Below are positions 9,538-18,899 of a stretch of 26,710 nucleotides of DNA, piece by piece. The notes below the pieces were generated by a model. The model was not told where the DNA came from and did no database searches. It saw only the letters and a program-made list of their open reading frames with translations. Numbering within the stretch: position 1 is the stretch's first letter; each line of letters starts with the position of its first letter. The stretch is from Branchiostoma floridae (lineage: Eukaryota; Chordata; Leptocardii; Amphioxiformes; Branchiostomatidae), in contig NC_049982.1 of assembly GCF_000003815.2 (NCBI RefSeq), positions 31,457,409-31,484,118 on the forward strand, in the 5' to 3' direction. Position numbers and translations under genes: made by a program.

Positions 9538-10276
9538 CTAGTGCACTTCGTGGATTCAGGAATGAATGTCGTGTTCGTTATGATGCCACATTTTGTCACT
9601 TCAATTCTTATTAAAACTTGTATGGTGTCTGTTTTGAAAAGTTACCATATTTTCTACCCATCTGGTTTTTAACCTTATATAATTTTTTCGCAGTCTGCAG
9701 AGGATGGCATTCATAAAATATGCTTGCTGTGGCCTAAAGCCGCTTTACTCAGCAACGAGGTTAAAAAAGACTTAACCTCCTTGCTAATAGAACTGGGTTG
9801 TGTAACAATACATGGCTACATAAGGAAACATTTAGATACTAAAACAGAACGGTAAAGGATGGCATTCATAAAATATGCTTGCTGTGGCATAAGGCTGCGA
9901 CGACATGGGGAATAAACGTGAAGTGTTTCTCGAAGCGGAGGAAAGAGTAAAGTGATATACTTAGGAAACAGCTATAAGTACCTTAAAGCTTTTCTGCCCA
10001 TATGTTGACAGTCGAGTTGCTTATAGTCGTCAGCCTGTAAGAGACTGTAATTGCAAAATGGCTTCGTTCTCACAGACTGCTTTGGTTATGTTTATCAATG
10101 TTCAAACAAAATATTTAATTCAACTCTCTGCCTTTGAAAACTGCATAGAACCGACAAGCTACGTGCCTAATTCAGACTCCTTTTTTCGTTTTTTTTTTAG
10201 TGCAACACCACAAAATAAATACCATAGGTACTATCTGTCAGCAAATGCTGATATCCAGCAAATAATACATCGTTGA
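9538..10276 (+). repeat. Local duplication, copy 1
   Basis: This matches 12240-12839 in the same orientation. Landmarks in order are TAGTGCAC-TCGTG-AT-CAGGAATGAATG, TCAATTCTT, GCAGTCTGCAGA, GGAAACATTTAG, ATAAACGTGAAGTGTTT, TAGGAAACAGCTA, GTCAGCCTGTAAGAGACT, AATTGCAAAATGGCTTCGTT and CAGCAAATGCTGATATC. This copy has an internal direct repeat of about 33 bases (GGATGGCATTCATAAAATAT and following, at about 9702 and 9858) that copy 2 lacks. The best-kept stretch surrounds an ATG at 10058, which reads MASFSQTALVMF, against MASLSQIAWVMI in copy 2. Confidence 0.9.
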
Positions 10277-10718
10277 AAGTTTCGATATCTAGTTACTTGT
10301 GTATCATATACTATAAGAAACCAGATCGAGTTTCTTTTGTAATGGCAGACTAGAGACGAAGATTACAATTCAATGTTTATGCGTCAGCATGGCGGGTAAT
10401 GTCTGGAGGGGAGGGGCCGGGTGTGTTATGTCATGCTGCAATTTACCGGCCACGAAATACAAACAAAAACTTGTAAGATAAAGACATCCGAACATCTCAT
10501 GACTAATACCATATGAAATACAGAGTTGCACTGAACATTTTGTAAGACAACTAATCTATGAAGATTTCTTAACCCTATTCAGACCGGGCTTTTTTGGTCC
10601 TCCACTTCTTAGTCCTCGAACTCTTGAACGACGTGCCGTCGGGCCACCAATTTTTAGGACATGATATCGACATAATATCTGACAAGTGTTTGACGTTTGA
10701 CGTGACGTTGACGTAAGA

Positions 10719-10737
10719 TGACGTCATTTTGACGTCA
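10719..10737. promoter_or_regulatory. Two CRE palindromes inside the piggyBac-like element
   Basis: TGACGTCA occurs at 10719-10726 and 10730-10737, next to several half sites (TGACG) at 10691-10712. TGACGTCA is the full CREB/ATF-type binding site. The presence of the motif is seen; binding is inference. Confidence 0.55.
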
Positions 10738-10878
10738 TCAATTTGATTATATTGGCCGGACCCATGAAAAAAGGGTATTCTCAGAAAACTTCAAGTTATA
10801 CTACAAAAATGTAACAACAAGTGCAGATAACAGAATAATTATGTTTAGTACGACTTGTATTGCCTATAACAATATCGA

Positions 10879-10910
10879 TGACGTCATAATGACGTCATAA
10901 AATGACGTCA
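10879..10910. promoter_or_regulatory. Cluster of three CRE palindromes
   Basis: TGACGTCA at 10879-10886, 10890-10897 and 10903-10910, three full sites in 32 bases. A sixth site stands at 11140-11147. Spacing is 11 and 13 bases, close to one helical turn, so the sites would face the same side of the DNA. Confidence 0.6.
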
Positions 10911-11310
10911 TGCACATCTAAGATACGAGTTAGGCTCCGCCATATTATATCCACCACCTTGAATTTTTAAAACTACTTTTTTTTGCAACAAATAATCACA
11001 AAGGGCAATGGAAATAGACTAAATTCATTCATTTAGATGTTTTTATGAAAAAATACCAGGTAGTTACAAATTTTGAGGTATAATTAGCTTGTTATTCTTG
11101 ATCTGGCCATACGGTCCGTCATCTTGGATTTTGGGCTGATGACGTCATCCAATTAGCATAATTTATGCATATATATTTATGAAAGATATGCTAAATAATA
11201 TAAGATTTTATTTATGTAACAAAATAGCAGTAATATAGCAAATAAATGTGAAAAATACATTGTTAGAACCAAAAAAAGGGATTTTTGGCAAAACTACCTG
11301 TCAGCAAACG

Positions 11311-11324
11311 GTTGCCATGGCAAC
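11311..11324. promoter_or_regulatory. Canonical RFX X-box palindrome
   Basis: GTTGCCATGGCAAC is a perfect 14-bp palindrome and equals the best-known RFX-family X-box (GTTGCC, two-base spacer, GGCAAC). It lies inside the piggyBac-like element. RFX factors control ciliary genes in animals. Whether this copy is bound is unknown. Confidence 0.5.
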
Positions 11325-11695
11325 ACGAAATAATGGAAAATTTGTTAAACTTCGTTAAATTGTTGCCAACAATATTTTAGGAAAACTCACCAAATTTGGT
11401 GGCTTTAGCGTAAGGCGTTCTGGCGTTATAGGGCATCGAAGCTGGCGCAGGCCTCAAAAGCACCCCCCCCCCGGTCTGAATAGGGTTAAACATGTTTTCG
11501 TGAAACATTCTAAATTTAGTTGAAGAAACGTAAATGTTGCACAATGGTATTTTGTTTGTCTCTGTTTTATTTAGTGGCCCATCTCAGTGTAAAACACTGT
11601 TTCTCAGTGGGGCACTGGAAGACACACATGTAACATCAGCACATGCATACATGAGATGTAACAAATATATACATATAAGACATAACACAATATAC

Positions 11696-11724
11696 TTGAC
11701 AGAGCCATAATCCATACTCATAAT

Positions 11725-11788
<64 letters not shown>

Positions 11789-11888
11789 NNNNNNNNNNNN
11801 NNNNNNNNNNNNNNNNNNNNNNNNNNNNNNNNNNNNNNNNNNNNNNNNNNNNNNNNNNNNNNNNNNNNNNNNNNNNNNNNNNNNNNNN

Positions 11889-11957
<69 letters not shown>

Positions 11958-11986
11958 ATTATGAGTATGGATTATGGCTCTGTCAA
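11696..11986. repeat. Perfect 33-bp inverted arms around an AT dinucleotide repeat
   Basis: TTGACAGAGCCATAATCCAT and its continuation at 11696-11728 is repeated exactly in reverse complement at 11954-11986. The space between is (AT)n on both sides of a 100-N gap. A further AT run follows at 11987-12010. This is either a genuine long cruciform-prone palindrome or an assembly product in which the same flank was joined to its own reverse complement across an unresolvable AT tract. Confidence 0.9.
11789..11888. other. Assembly gap (100 N)
   Basis: Exactly 100 N in a row inside the AT repeat, the usual placeholder for a gap of unknown size. The true distance across it is not known, so reading frames crossing it are meaningless. 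Confidence 0.97.
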
Positions 11987-12239
11987 TATATATATATATA
12001 TATATATATTCCGGTCCGGTTGCAACGTAACCCAACGTGTCTGTGTCAAATACCACCGGAAAGGACGTTAGTGACCGGATACGGGAGGATCTGTCTCTGT
12101 CTGAGTTTGTCAGTTCCTATCTATACCTCAACATTCTTCTGACGGATTTGTTTGACATGGGGGTATTTATTGAGGTCCCGATGAAAAAAGGAAGATTTAA
12201 CCTCCTTGACAGAAAAGCTGGAATCATAATTTTGAATTT

Positions 12240-12839
12240 TTAGTGCACATCGTGAATACAGGAATGAATGCATGCATGCCAATGTGTTGGTTGTGGTGCC
12301 ATATTTTGTAAGTTCAATTCTTGTCACAACGTTTGCGGTTGCAAAATTTGCCATCTTGTTTTTTTTTCAACCATCTTGTTTTTTTTGGCCCTATTTCAGT
12401 ATTTTTGCAGTCTGCAGATATTTACTTGCTGCATGTGGCCTAAATACTACTCATGGAAACATTTAGTCTTACGTTGCAAAAGGCGACAAGGGGGATAAAC
12501 GTGAAGTGTTTATAGAAGCAGAAAAACATTCTTACTAATAGGAAACAGCTAAGAAGGAGCTTGCTTGTTAGTTTGCCCTCAAGTCGAGTTCCTTAGACGT
12601 CAGCCTGTAAGAGACTATAATTGCAAAATGGCTTCGTTGTCACAGATTGCTTGGGTTATGATTTTAATGGTCAAATAAACAGAGTTTTATTCATTTTAAA
12701 ACTGCACAAAACCGACATGTAGATGAACATACGTGGCTCATTTACATTTTTTTTACATTTTTGTTGAAATTGCCAAACAACAATACAGAGGTACACCCCG
12801 TTAGCAAATGCTGATATCATGCAAATAACTACATCGTTT
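12240..12839 (+). repeat. Local duplication, copy 2
   Basis: Second copy of 9538-10276, about 2.6 kb to the right, same orientation. It lacks the internal 33-base direct repeat. The strongly kept stretch near 12600-12650 holds an ATG at 12628 followed by a short hydrophobic reading, MASLSQIAWVMILM, that could be a signal-peptide-type first exon. A weak GTCAAA donor could follow it, and copy 1 lacks the GT. Coding is therefore only a possibility. Confidence 0.88.
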
Positions 12840-12902
12840 CTTATGTTGATTTGCCGTTCCAAGTGGACCACAGCTAAAGCTTAGGCTTACACAGCATTCA
12901 TT

Positions 12903-13560
12903 ACCTCCATGAAAAATGGAGGTAGAGTTTTTTGTGTGTCTGTCAGTCTGTCTGATTGACTGACTGAGTCTGTCTGTGTGTCTGTGTTTCCAGATATTTG
13001 TGGTCACCATAACTCTATAATAGAACCTCTGGATGGATTTTATTGATATTTGGTATGTGGGTAGGTGTTGCAAAGGCAAAGATCAGGGTCAATTTTGGGC
13101 CCCCTGGTGTGTGACCTTGGTACTGCAGCAGAAGATTTTTTTAATCTTTTGACCCGGACATGCTATGGTCTTTATTTTTTGGTGGCAAATAGCTTGAGAT
13201 GTAAGAAAGAAGTGATGTATGTTTGGGCCCCCTAGCAGCTTGCTCTGGAACTGCAGGGACATTCTGGTCAAAATCTCCCAAGGAGCATAACGGAAAATAG
13301 GAACGACGGATTTCTGTGATATTTAGCATGCTGGTATCTATTTGCATTTTGCATTTCAGACAGAAGTGCAAATTATGCAAATGAAGACTTAAGTTACATA
13401 ACTAATGAGGAAAATCTATATTTACAGTGTTTACCATTATAGGACTCAAATACATGCATCATGTGCAGTTTGTGGCAGCTGGAAGATTAGCAGATACCAA
13501 TTATGCAAATAAATCCCTAATTTGCATATCTAATGTGAACGTGTCACAATCAGTCATAAT
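12903..13560 (+). repeat. GGGCCCCCTAGC interspersed family, most complete plus copy
   Basis: It begins with a hairpin, ACCTCCAT-gaaaa-ATGGAGGT (12903-12923), followed by a TCTGTC/TCTGTG simple repeat (12940-12990). Then come TGGATGGATTTTATTGATATTTGGTATGTGGGTAGGT-type sequence, GGGCCCCCTGG (about 13098), GTACTGCAGCAGAA, GGGCCCCCTAGCAGCTTGCTCTGG (about 13227) and GGAACGACGGATTTC. A paired-octamer segment ends it (TTATGCAAATAAATC...ATTTGCATA near 13503-13531). Other copies share this order. No transposase is visible. The layout recalls non-autonomous Helentron-like elements; class is not proven. It lies in what would be the intron upstream of the lectin exon. Confidence 0.75.
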
Positions 13561-13875
13561 GTGTATTAAGTACATGTCGTAAATGATTGGATTGTCAACA
13601 TTGTAACATGTGTAACTTAGTTAAAGGTGTACATATTAACCAGGCATAAACTATGCAGATGTGCAAGTCATTTGCACAATTAGAATATCTCATGGAAGTA
13701 TGAGGTCTCCGAACTCTTGTTAATTCCTTGCAATGCAGCATAGGTGTAACTGCAAACAGATGTGGACCGTATGGATACACTTTGAATCAGTCAGAATTGC
13801 CCTGAGGAAGGGGACAAGTTGCCATTCCCTGCATTGGTATGTTGCAATAGACAGTTCCATTTTGCTTGCTTGCAG

Positions 13876-14006
13876 CCATCTGGATCGGACTTCATAAAGA
13901 TGGAGAATCTTGGAAGTGGAGTGATGGGTCACGAGTCACCTACACAAACTGGCACCCAGGTCAGCCAAGTAACGATGGAGAGGAGTGTGCTACCATCTAC
14001 TCCAAG
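13876..14006 (+). CDS. C-type lectin-like domain exon
   Basis: This is a 131-base exon with a pyrimidine-rich TTTTGCTTGCTTGCAG acceptor before it and an AAG|GTGTGC donor after it. It starts with two bases of a split codon and ends in phase 0, giving 43 whole codons. Diagnostic CTLD motifs occur in order: WIGL at residues 2-5, WKWSDGS in the middle, YTNWHPGQPSND, then GEECA with one conserved cysteine. The usual Ca2+/sugar motif is EPN (mannose type) or QPD (galactose type); here the triplet is QPS, so canonical sugar specificity cannot be assumed. The N-terminal CTLD part and the final WND/cysteine part are not found in the neighbouring sequence. The rest of the gene has large introns beyond view, or this is a stranded duplicate exon. 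Confidence 0.85.
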
Positions 14007-15224
14007 GTGTGCGTTCCCTTTCTTTCTACTACAGATCTAGAACAGTAAAGGGATTTCCAAAGATCAGTAGAGTAAGAGGGGTATTTGTTTGCATCATAGC
14101 GATGTTGCCTGCCAGGCGGAAGAGAGTATTTTTTCAGATAATTCATTCGTTTGGCGAATGTTACTTATTACCATGTTCTGAAACATTATGCTTGATGTTG
14201 TATCAGAGTGTATTCTACATGGCAATGTCATAATTGAAGTTTGATTTGAAAATAAGAGAGCACGGAACAAATATCAATTTGAATTATCATGCTTACAACA
14301 ATGTTGGATAATGATGCCTAATGTTTGTAATGGAACTTTGAGCTTCTTTTAACTGCTCATAGGGTTAAGTCACTTTGAAGACCCCCAGCGAAGTAGAATT
14401 ATTTTTAAACTATCCAACATAATCCCCGTTCAGATACAGTAACCGGTACATGTCCACACATACACCTCATCCAGAAGGACATGTACTGATGATAGTTCGA
14501 CCCCAGTGGATATAAAGGTACATGTTGGTACAGCATGCTTGGGACCATTGAAAGCGAAGCTAAGGACCAAGAATAGCGGATGTAAATATGTGGATGTCAA
14601 ACGTCGTTGCCACGAGCTTAGCGACATTGACATTTTCTTTGTCCATTCGGACGACCCTTGTAGTATTTGTAGTCGTACAGCACATGGTATTATTGCATTA
14701 AACCATGGGGAAGCTAATAGAAAATTATCTTGTTTCTGTACCTTTTTTTTAAATCGCTTCAGTACACTGTGTATCTTGTTCCTTTGAGCAGAACTGTTTA
14801 AGAGAAGCTGTTTGACTTAATGTTTATTAAGGTACCTGCTTGACAAAATGTTTACCAAACCATGATTTTGTTGAAGTTTGTTACAGCCACTAATAGGAAT
14901 GTGTTGTAATGAATAAATCCAATAATATTGACCATGGTAAAATCCTAACTAAATAGATCCAATAACGTTTTATGAATGCGTTACTGCATAATTCAAATAA
15001 AAGACTAATTAGTAAACGATAATTATAAAAAAGAGTAATGTAGATCTATTAGGTGGCAGGCTCCTTACTCCTCATCACCAGGACAGAGAATTATTTTCAT
15101 TGTACATGTTTTGAAGAAACTTAATCGTTTTTTTGTCTGTGAGATATGCGAGAAAGTAACATTTCCATTATTGAATGGCATTGATTCTTATCATGACATG
15201 GAAGCTCATCCGTGTTGGGAGTAA
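14007..15224. other. Putative intron; one unassigned open frame at 14444-14787
   Basis: Downstream of the lectin exon no second CTLD exon (WND-C-C block) was found. The plus frame 14444-14787 is open for about 114 codons and contains GCKYVDVKRRCHELSDIDIF and CSICSRTAHG. Its composition looks protein-like with several cysteines, but I do not recognise it and no good splice acceptor or initiator decides its limits. The rest is AT-rich without features. Confidence 0.25.
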
Positions 15225-15528
15225 TCATAGTACAATGCTAAACTTTCTTCCAACGCTAGGGTACCAGTGTACACGGATCAAATGTTCAACTACCGCCTTC
15301 TTCTGGGTCAGTGCTAAAGTAATGACCAATCGCTCCAGAACGTAAACTCACGAGAGTTACAAACACGTGATCTTGCGGATACGTGACGTCAACAACTGGT
15401 CAAACAAGGCAGGAAGTTTATAACTCCCACCGTTTCTGATCCTGAAGAAGGCGACAGTGGCAGTAACAGTTGAAAATATGATCCGTGTATACCCTTGTGA
15501 TGGAGGAAAGTTTAGCATAATACTATGA
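15225..15528. mobile_element. Foldback/MITE element of ~304 bp with ~60-bp terminal inverted repeats
   Basis: The left arm 15225-15290 (starting TCATAGTACAATGCTAAACT) and the right arm 15469-15528 (ending TTTAGCATAATACTATGA) are reverse complements over about 60 bases with a few mismatches and small indels. The interior is about 180 bp and holds CACGTGA and TGACGTCA sites but no coding frame. The target duplication is not clear by eye, so the superfamily is left open. Confidence 0.82.
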
Positions 15529-15539
15529 CAATGATTATC

Positions 15540-16385
15540 TTTACGCCAGATTTGCGATTATGCAAATGAGATCATCATTTGCATGGTAAATATGTATTGA
15601 CATTTCTCTCTTTCCCAGCTACATATGTGACAAGTCCTATCATGGAATGTAGTGAATTTATAAATATCCTCATTAATTATGTAAATTAGCTGTTGATTAG
15701 CATAATTGGTATCTCATTATGTAGGTCTTCACTTACGCTACCTACATACCAAAAAGCATGATGATCCGCCAACATGTTCATATTTTCTCATTAATTATGC
15801 AAATGAGGCCATCATTTGCATAATTGATATCTATCGACATTTATCTCCTTCCCAGCTACATATGGGACAAGTTTTAAAGCCCTATCATGGAATGCAGTGG
15901 TTTTATAAATTTTCCTCATTAATTATGCAAATTAGCTGTTGATTTACATAATTAGTATACCATTATGTAAGTCATCACTCATTCTATCTACATACCAAAA
16001 ATCATGACGATTCGTCAACACGTTGTAGAGTTATTCTCGTCCAAAGTTTGAAAGGAAACCGGCTCCTGCAGTTCCAAAAAAGCCGATAGGGGGCCCAAAC
16101 TCCCAGCACTTACTCTCTGCCTCGAGGGCTATCTACCACTCGAAAATCATGATCACAGCATGTCCAGAACAGGAGATATCAAAAATTGAGGTTCTGCTGC
16201 TGTACCTTAGCAAGCCGCTAGGGGGCCCTTTATCGAACTTGACCTTCGTTTTCCCGACCCCTACCCACCTACCAAATATAATCGGGATACATCAAAGGCT
16301 TCTCGAGTTATGCTGTTAACACACACACAGACACACACACAGACTCACAAGCCTAAAACATAACCTTAGCCATTCTGGCAAAGGT
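15540..16385 (-). repeat. GGGCCCCCTAGC family, minus copy with 246-bp tandem units
   Basis: Read on the minus strand it begins with a hairpin (ACCTTTGCC...GGCTAAGGT, plus 16363-16385) and an AC/GT simple repeat (16320-16350). GGTAGGTGGGTAGG, GGGCCCCCTAGCGGCTTGC (about 16205-16225) and GGGCCCCCTATCGG (about 16083-16098) follow. It ends in two tandem units of 246 bp, with the landmark TACCAAAAA(T/G)CATGA at 15993 and 15747 on the plus strand. Each unit carries octamer hairpins and CAGCTACATATG(G/T)GACAAG. This is the longest copy in the window. Confidence 0.78.
15793..15825. repeat. Octamer hairpin with perfect 14-bp stem
   Basis: AATTATGCAAATGA, loop GGCCA, then the exact reverse complement. 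Both arms contain ATGCAAAT, the octamer recognised by POU-domain factors. A shorter relative stands at 15560-15584 (10-bp stem, loop GATCA). Confidence 0.85.
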
Positions 16386-16389
16386 AAAA

Positions 16390-17815
16390 ATACAGCATGT
16401 AGGAACCATTATTGTCTCATGAATTATATAAATGTTTTATCCTGGTACACTCAGTGGCTGGTAGTAATTATAGAGCCATATTCAATTTTCCTCACAGTCG
16501 TCTTTTTCGATAATAGCAATGTTAATTTTCATCAAGTATGAAGACAAATTGCATGTGCAGTATCAAAGTAAAACAAAGAGTAAAGAAATGTAATACATAA
16601 CACTAACCAGCTATAAGGTACTATATTGAGTATTGTGGGATTACTTTTGACTTCTTATGTCCTAATTTATAAGGCAAAAATGAAGGCAATACAGTTCTAT
16701 TGTTTAAGAATTACACTAGCAAATTATTGTTTTTCTACTGTTGTATGTTGTTCCTAACTGAACAATTTTTTTGTGTTGAGAATTTCAAGAATGAATAAGT
16801 TGAAGACACTTCACATGACAATTCTCACAACAAGGAACACTTCTTTTAGCTTTCATAGTCTTTTTTAAGTAGAAGATTGTTACTCTCAAGAGGGCAAGTC
16901 AAAATTCTTGTATACTAAGATTACCATCTACGTCCTTTTTTTAGAAAATAGAAGCTTGTGAGACGTATGGTCTTACTTCAAAATGCTGTAAAATACAAAA
17001 AAAAATTATTTCTTTAACACAGAAATTTTGCATCATTTAAGAAAACTTTACTGTGTATAAGAAGACATATACATAAGGCTTTTTTGGAAGTGGTAGAGTA
17101 ACTGACAGAAACCGTAGAAATGATGCCTGAAATCATTTTCAAGTGCTATAAAGAAAGATACTAGAACTAAACATGAAGAGGTAGTGAAGCATTAAAAAGT
17201 CAGTTTTATGTTTCTGTAATTCTTACTTAGTTTCTGTTATAAGCGCTGATACTGGGAAGAACTGGTCCGCGTGGCTCTGAAAGAGACGCCTGGAGTATTT
17301 GGGCCAGAGGACTGATGTGGGAGTTTTAAAGCTAAGTTGTAAGATACATTTTCTGCATACGTTAGATGCACCATTCCGGTTTAAACGAGTTTTATCTCAC
17401 AGCAGTATCGATCAACCAATTAACACAACGCTACGGACATTGGGAACAACTTCAAAAATATCAACACAACGTTTGTCACCGAGAAGGTCCGTTGTAAACG
17501 TTCAACTGACCCAGCTGTAGTTTTGGTCTGTAGTTGAGGAATAGACCTCCACTTTGTTGCCAAAAAGTCTTTAAACACCCATTTTGTTTCTTAAGAAAAG
17601 TTCCACACCGAGTTATGTATATAGTTATTCAATATCTTGTTGACGTTTTAGGGGAGCTTTACCCACACGCAAATGTAAACACAATGGGCAGTGTATACAA
17701 TTCGACATCACCGAGTTTTTGTCAAAGTTTATTTTTTGTCCATCTAGTTCAATGTTCGATTTGAACAAAATTTGTCATACATACATTTGGCTGCTGTTTC
17801 TTCTTGCCTACGACA
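16390..17815. other. No recognised gene
   Basis: AT-rich intergenic or intronic sequence. Open frames near 17299-17520 and 17534-17764 have no domain, no convincing splice sites and no codon pattern distinguishing them from chance. Confidence 0.5.
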
Positions 17816-17829
17816 AATACTCATTTTTT

Positions 17830-17872
17830 GCACACACACGCACACACACACATACACACACACATACAACTG
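17830..17872. repeat. CA microsatellite
   Basis: CACACACACG/CACACACATA dinucleotide repeat with a few interruptions; it causes His/Thr-rich spurious frames. Confidence 0.9.
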
Positions 17873-18123
17873 TGTTTTTGTGTGTAATAGGCTTGACAAG
17901 TTTCAACGTTTTTCATCAAAATTTCTAGTTTCTACTATTTTCAAATATTTGATGACTTGTAACGGTTGTAACCAAACGACGCCTGGAAAGGGAGGGAACA
18001 ATTTACGGCCACCATCCGCGGATTCCCGTAACGCGACCAGCGGACATTCATTGTGAGCATTTGGCTATCGTCGCCGTAGAATATTTGTGTGTTTGCAAAT
18101 AGTTGAACAGGTTAAGGATTTTT

Positions 18124-18168
18124 ACCTTCGCCAGGAAGGTTATATTTTGGGTAGCGTTTGTATGTTTG

Positions 18169-18199
<31 letters not shown>

Positions 18200-18365
18200 C
18201 GTGTTATGTATGTATGTATGTAAGTATGTATGTATGTATGTAGAAGACCAGAACGCCTGAATGGATTGTATTGATATTCGGTATGTGAGTAGGTCTTGGT
18301 GAGACCTGGAATCGATTAGATTTTGGGGCCCCTAGCAGCCTGTTACGGTACTGCAGCAGAACTTC
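18124..18365 (+). repeat. GGGCCCCCTAGC family, 5' part with TATG repeat
   Basis: It begins with the hairpin ACCTTC-gccag-GAAGGT (18124-18140), then TATATTTTGGGTAGCG, then a TATG tetranucleotide repeat with two interruptions (about 18160-18242). CTGAATGGATTGTATTGATATTCGGTATGTGAGTAGGT, GGGGCCCCTAGCAGCC (about 18326) and GTACTGCAGCAGAA follow. The copy stops where the foldback at 18376 begins, suggesting interruption by that insertion. Confidence 0.75.
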
Positions 18366-18374
18366 CTGGTTTGA

Positions 18375-18492
18375 TATAAATAGAATACAACACGGTGTAT
18401 TCCATATCATCGTATGCCGAAGGCCGGAGGTTGATCCGACCCGTGGTAGGGCTGAGACCGAGGGTGATGCGGAATACACCGTGCTGTATTTT
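18375..18492. mobile_element. Foldback with ~33-bp arms sharing CACGGTGTATTCC
   Basis: AATAGAATACAACACGGTGT and its continuation (about 18376-18408) is the near-exact reverse complement of the end segment (about 18458-18491), with about five mismatches in 33. The loop is about 50 bases and GC-rich (CCGAAGGCCGG, GGGCTGAGACCGAGGG). It sits at the broken end of the neighbouring repeat copy. It may be the terminal part of a larger element running right through the open frame to 18769, whose peptide I do not recognise. Confidence 0.7.
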
Positions 18493-18899
18493 ATTTATGT
18501 CATACCCACCTGAGAAAACTCCTGTTTTAATGCGACATGTGCCAGAAGTTGAACAAATTTGGTGCCCTCGAACAAAATGTGTTGCAACAGCAATGTTCCA
18601 ACGTCCGAATCAGGTATTCGAATTGCCAACTGTGCCGTATTCGGCCCGCTCGAAATGGTTGGATTTACTCGTAGAAAGCCTGTGTGATACGCTTTCGAAC
18701 CTGTGTGATACGGAAGTTATGGCCCGGTCCGGAACACCCGTATCGAACGTTTTCGCGTCACAGGTCTAACATAACTCAAGTTATGAATATGCTGCGGCAA
18801 TGATATTTTAGTGGTAGACAGCTCTTGGTGCCGAGAGTAAGTGGTAAATGACAGTAATTTCTTACTTTGTTATGTACAGGTGAACATCATTGAACACTA

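Larger units (their letters stand above)
10569..11489. mobile_element. Non-autonomous piggyBac-like element (913 bp between TTAA sites)
   Basis: A perfect 16-bp terminal inverted repeat, CCCTATTCAGACCGGG, lies at 10573-10588 with its reverse complement at 11470-11485. Both ends are flanked directly by TTAA (10569-10572 and 11486-11489). TTAA target duplication together with CCC...GGG termini is the signature of the piggyBac superfamily. No transposase frame is present, so mobility would require a related transposase elsewhere. The interior is AT-rich and unusually loaded with TGACGTCA palindromes (six) and one RFX-type X-box. A run of C precedes the right terminal repeat. Ends and target site are intact, consistent with direct insertion and little later damage at the edges. 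Confidence 0.88.

Noticed and set aside
11718-12056. 112-residue Ile-Tyr repeat open frame
   Set aside because: It is the AT microsatellite read through a run of N; not a gene.
14506-14787. Cysteine-bearing frame as a second lectin exon
   Set aside because: It lacks WND and the CTLD cysteine spacing, and no clear splice acceptor bounds it; kept only as an unassigned open frame.
18395-18769. 124-residue plus-strand open frame as a host gene
   Set aside because: Its first third is the arm and loop of a foldback element; the rest has no recognisable domain or splice sites.
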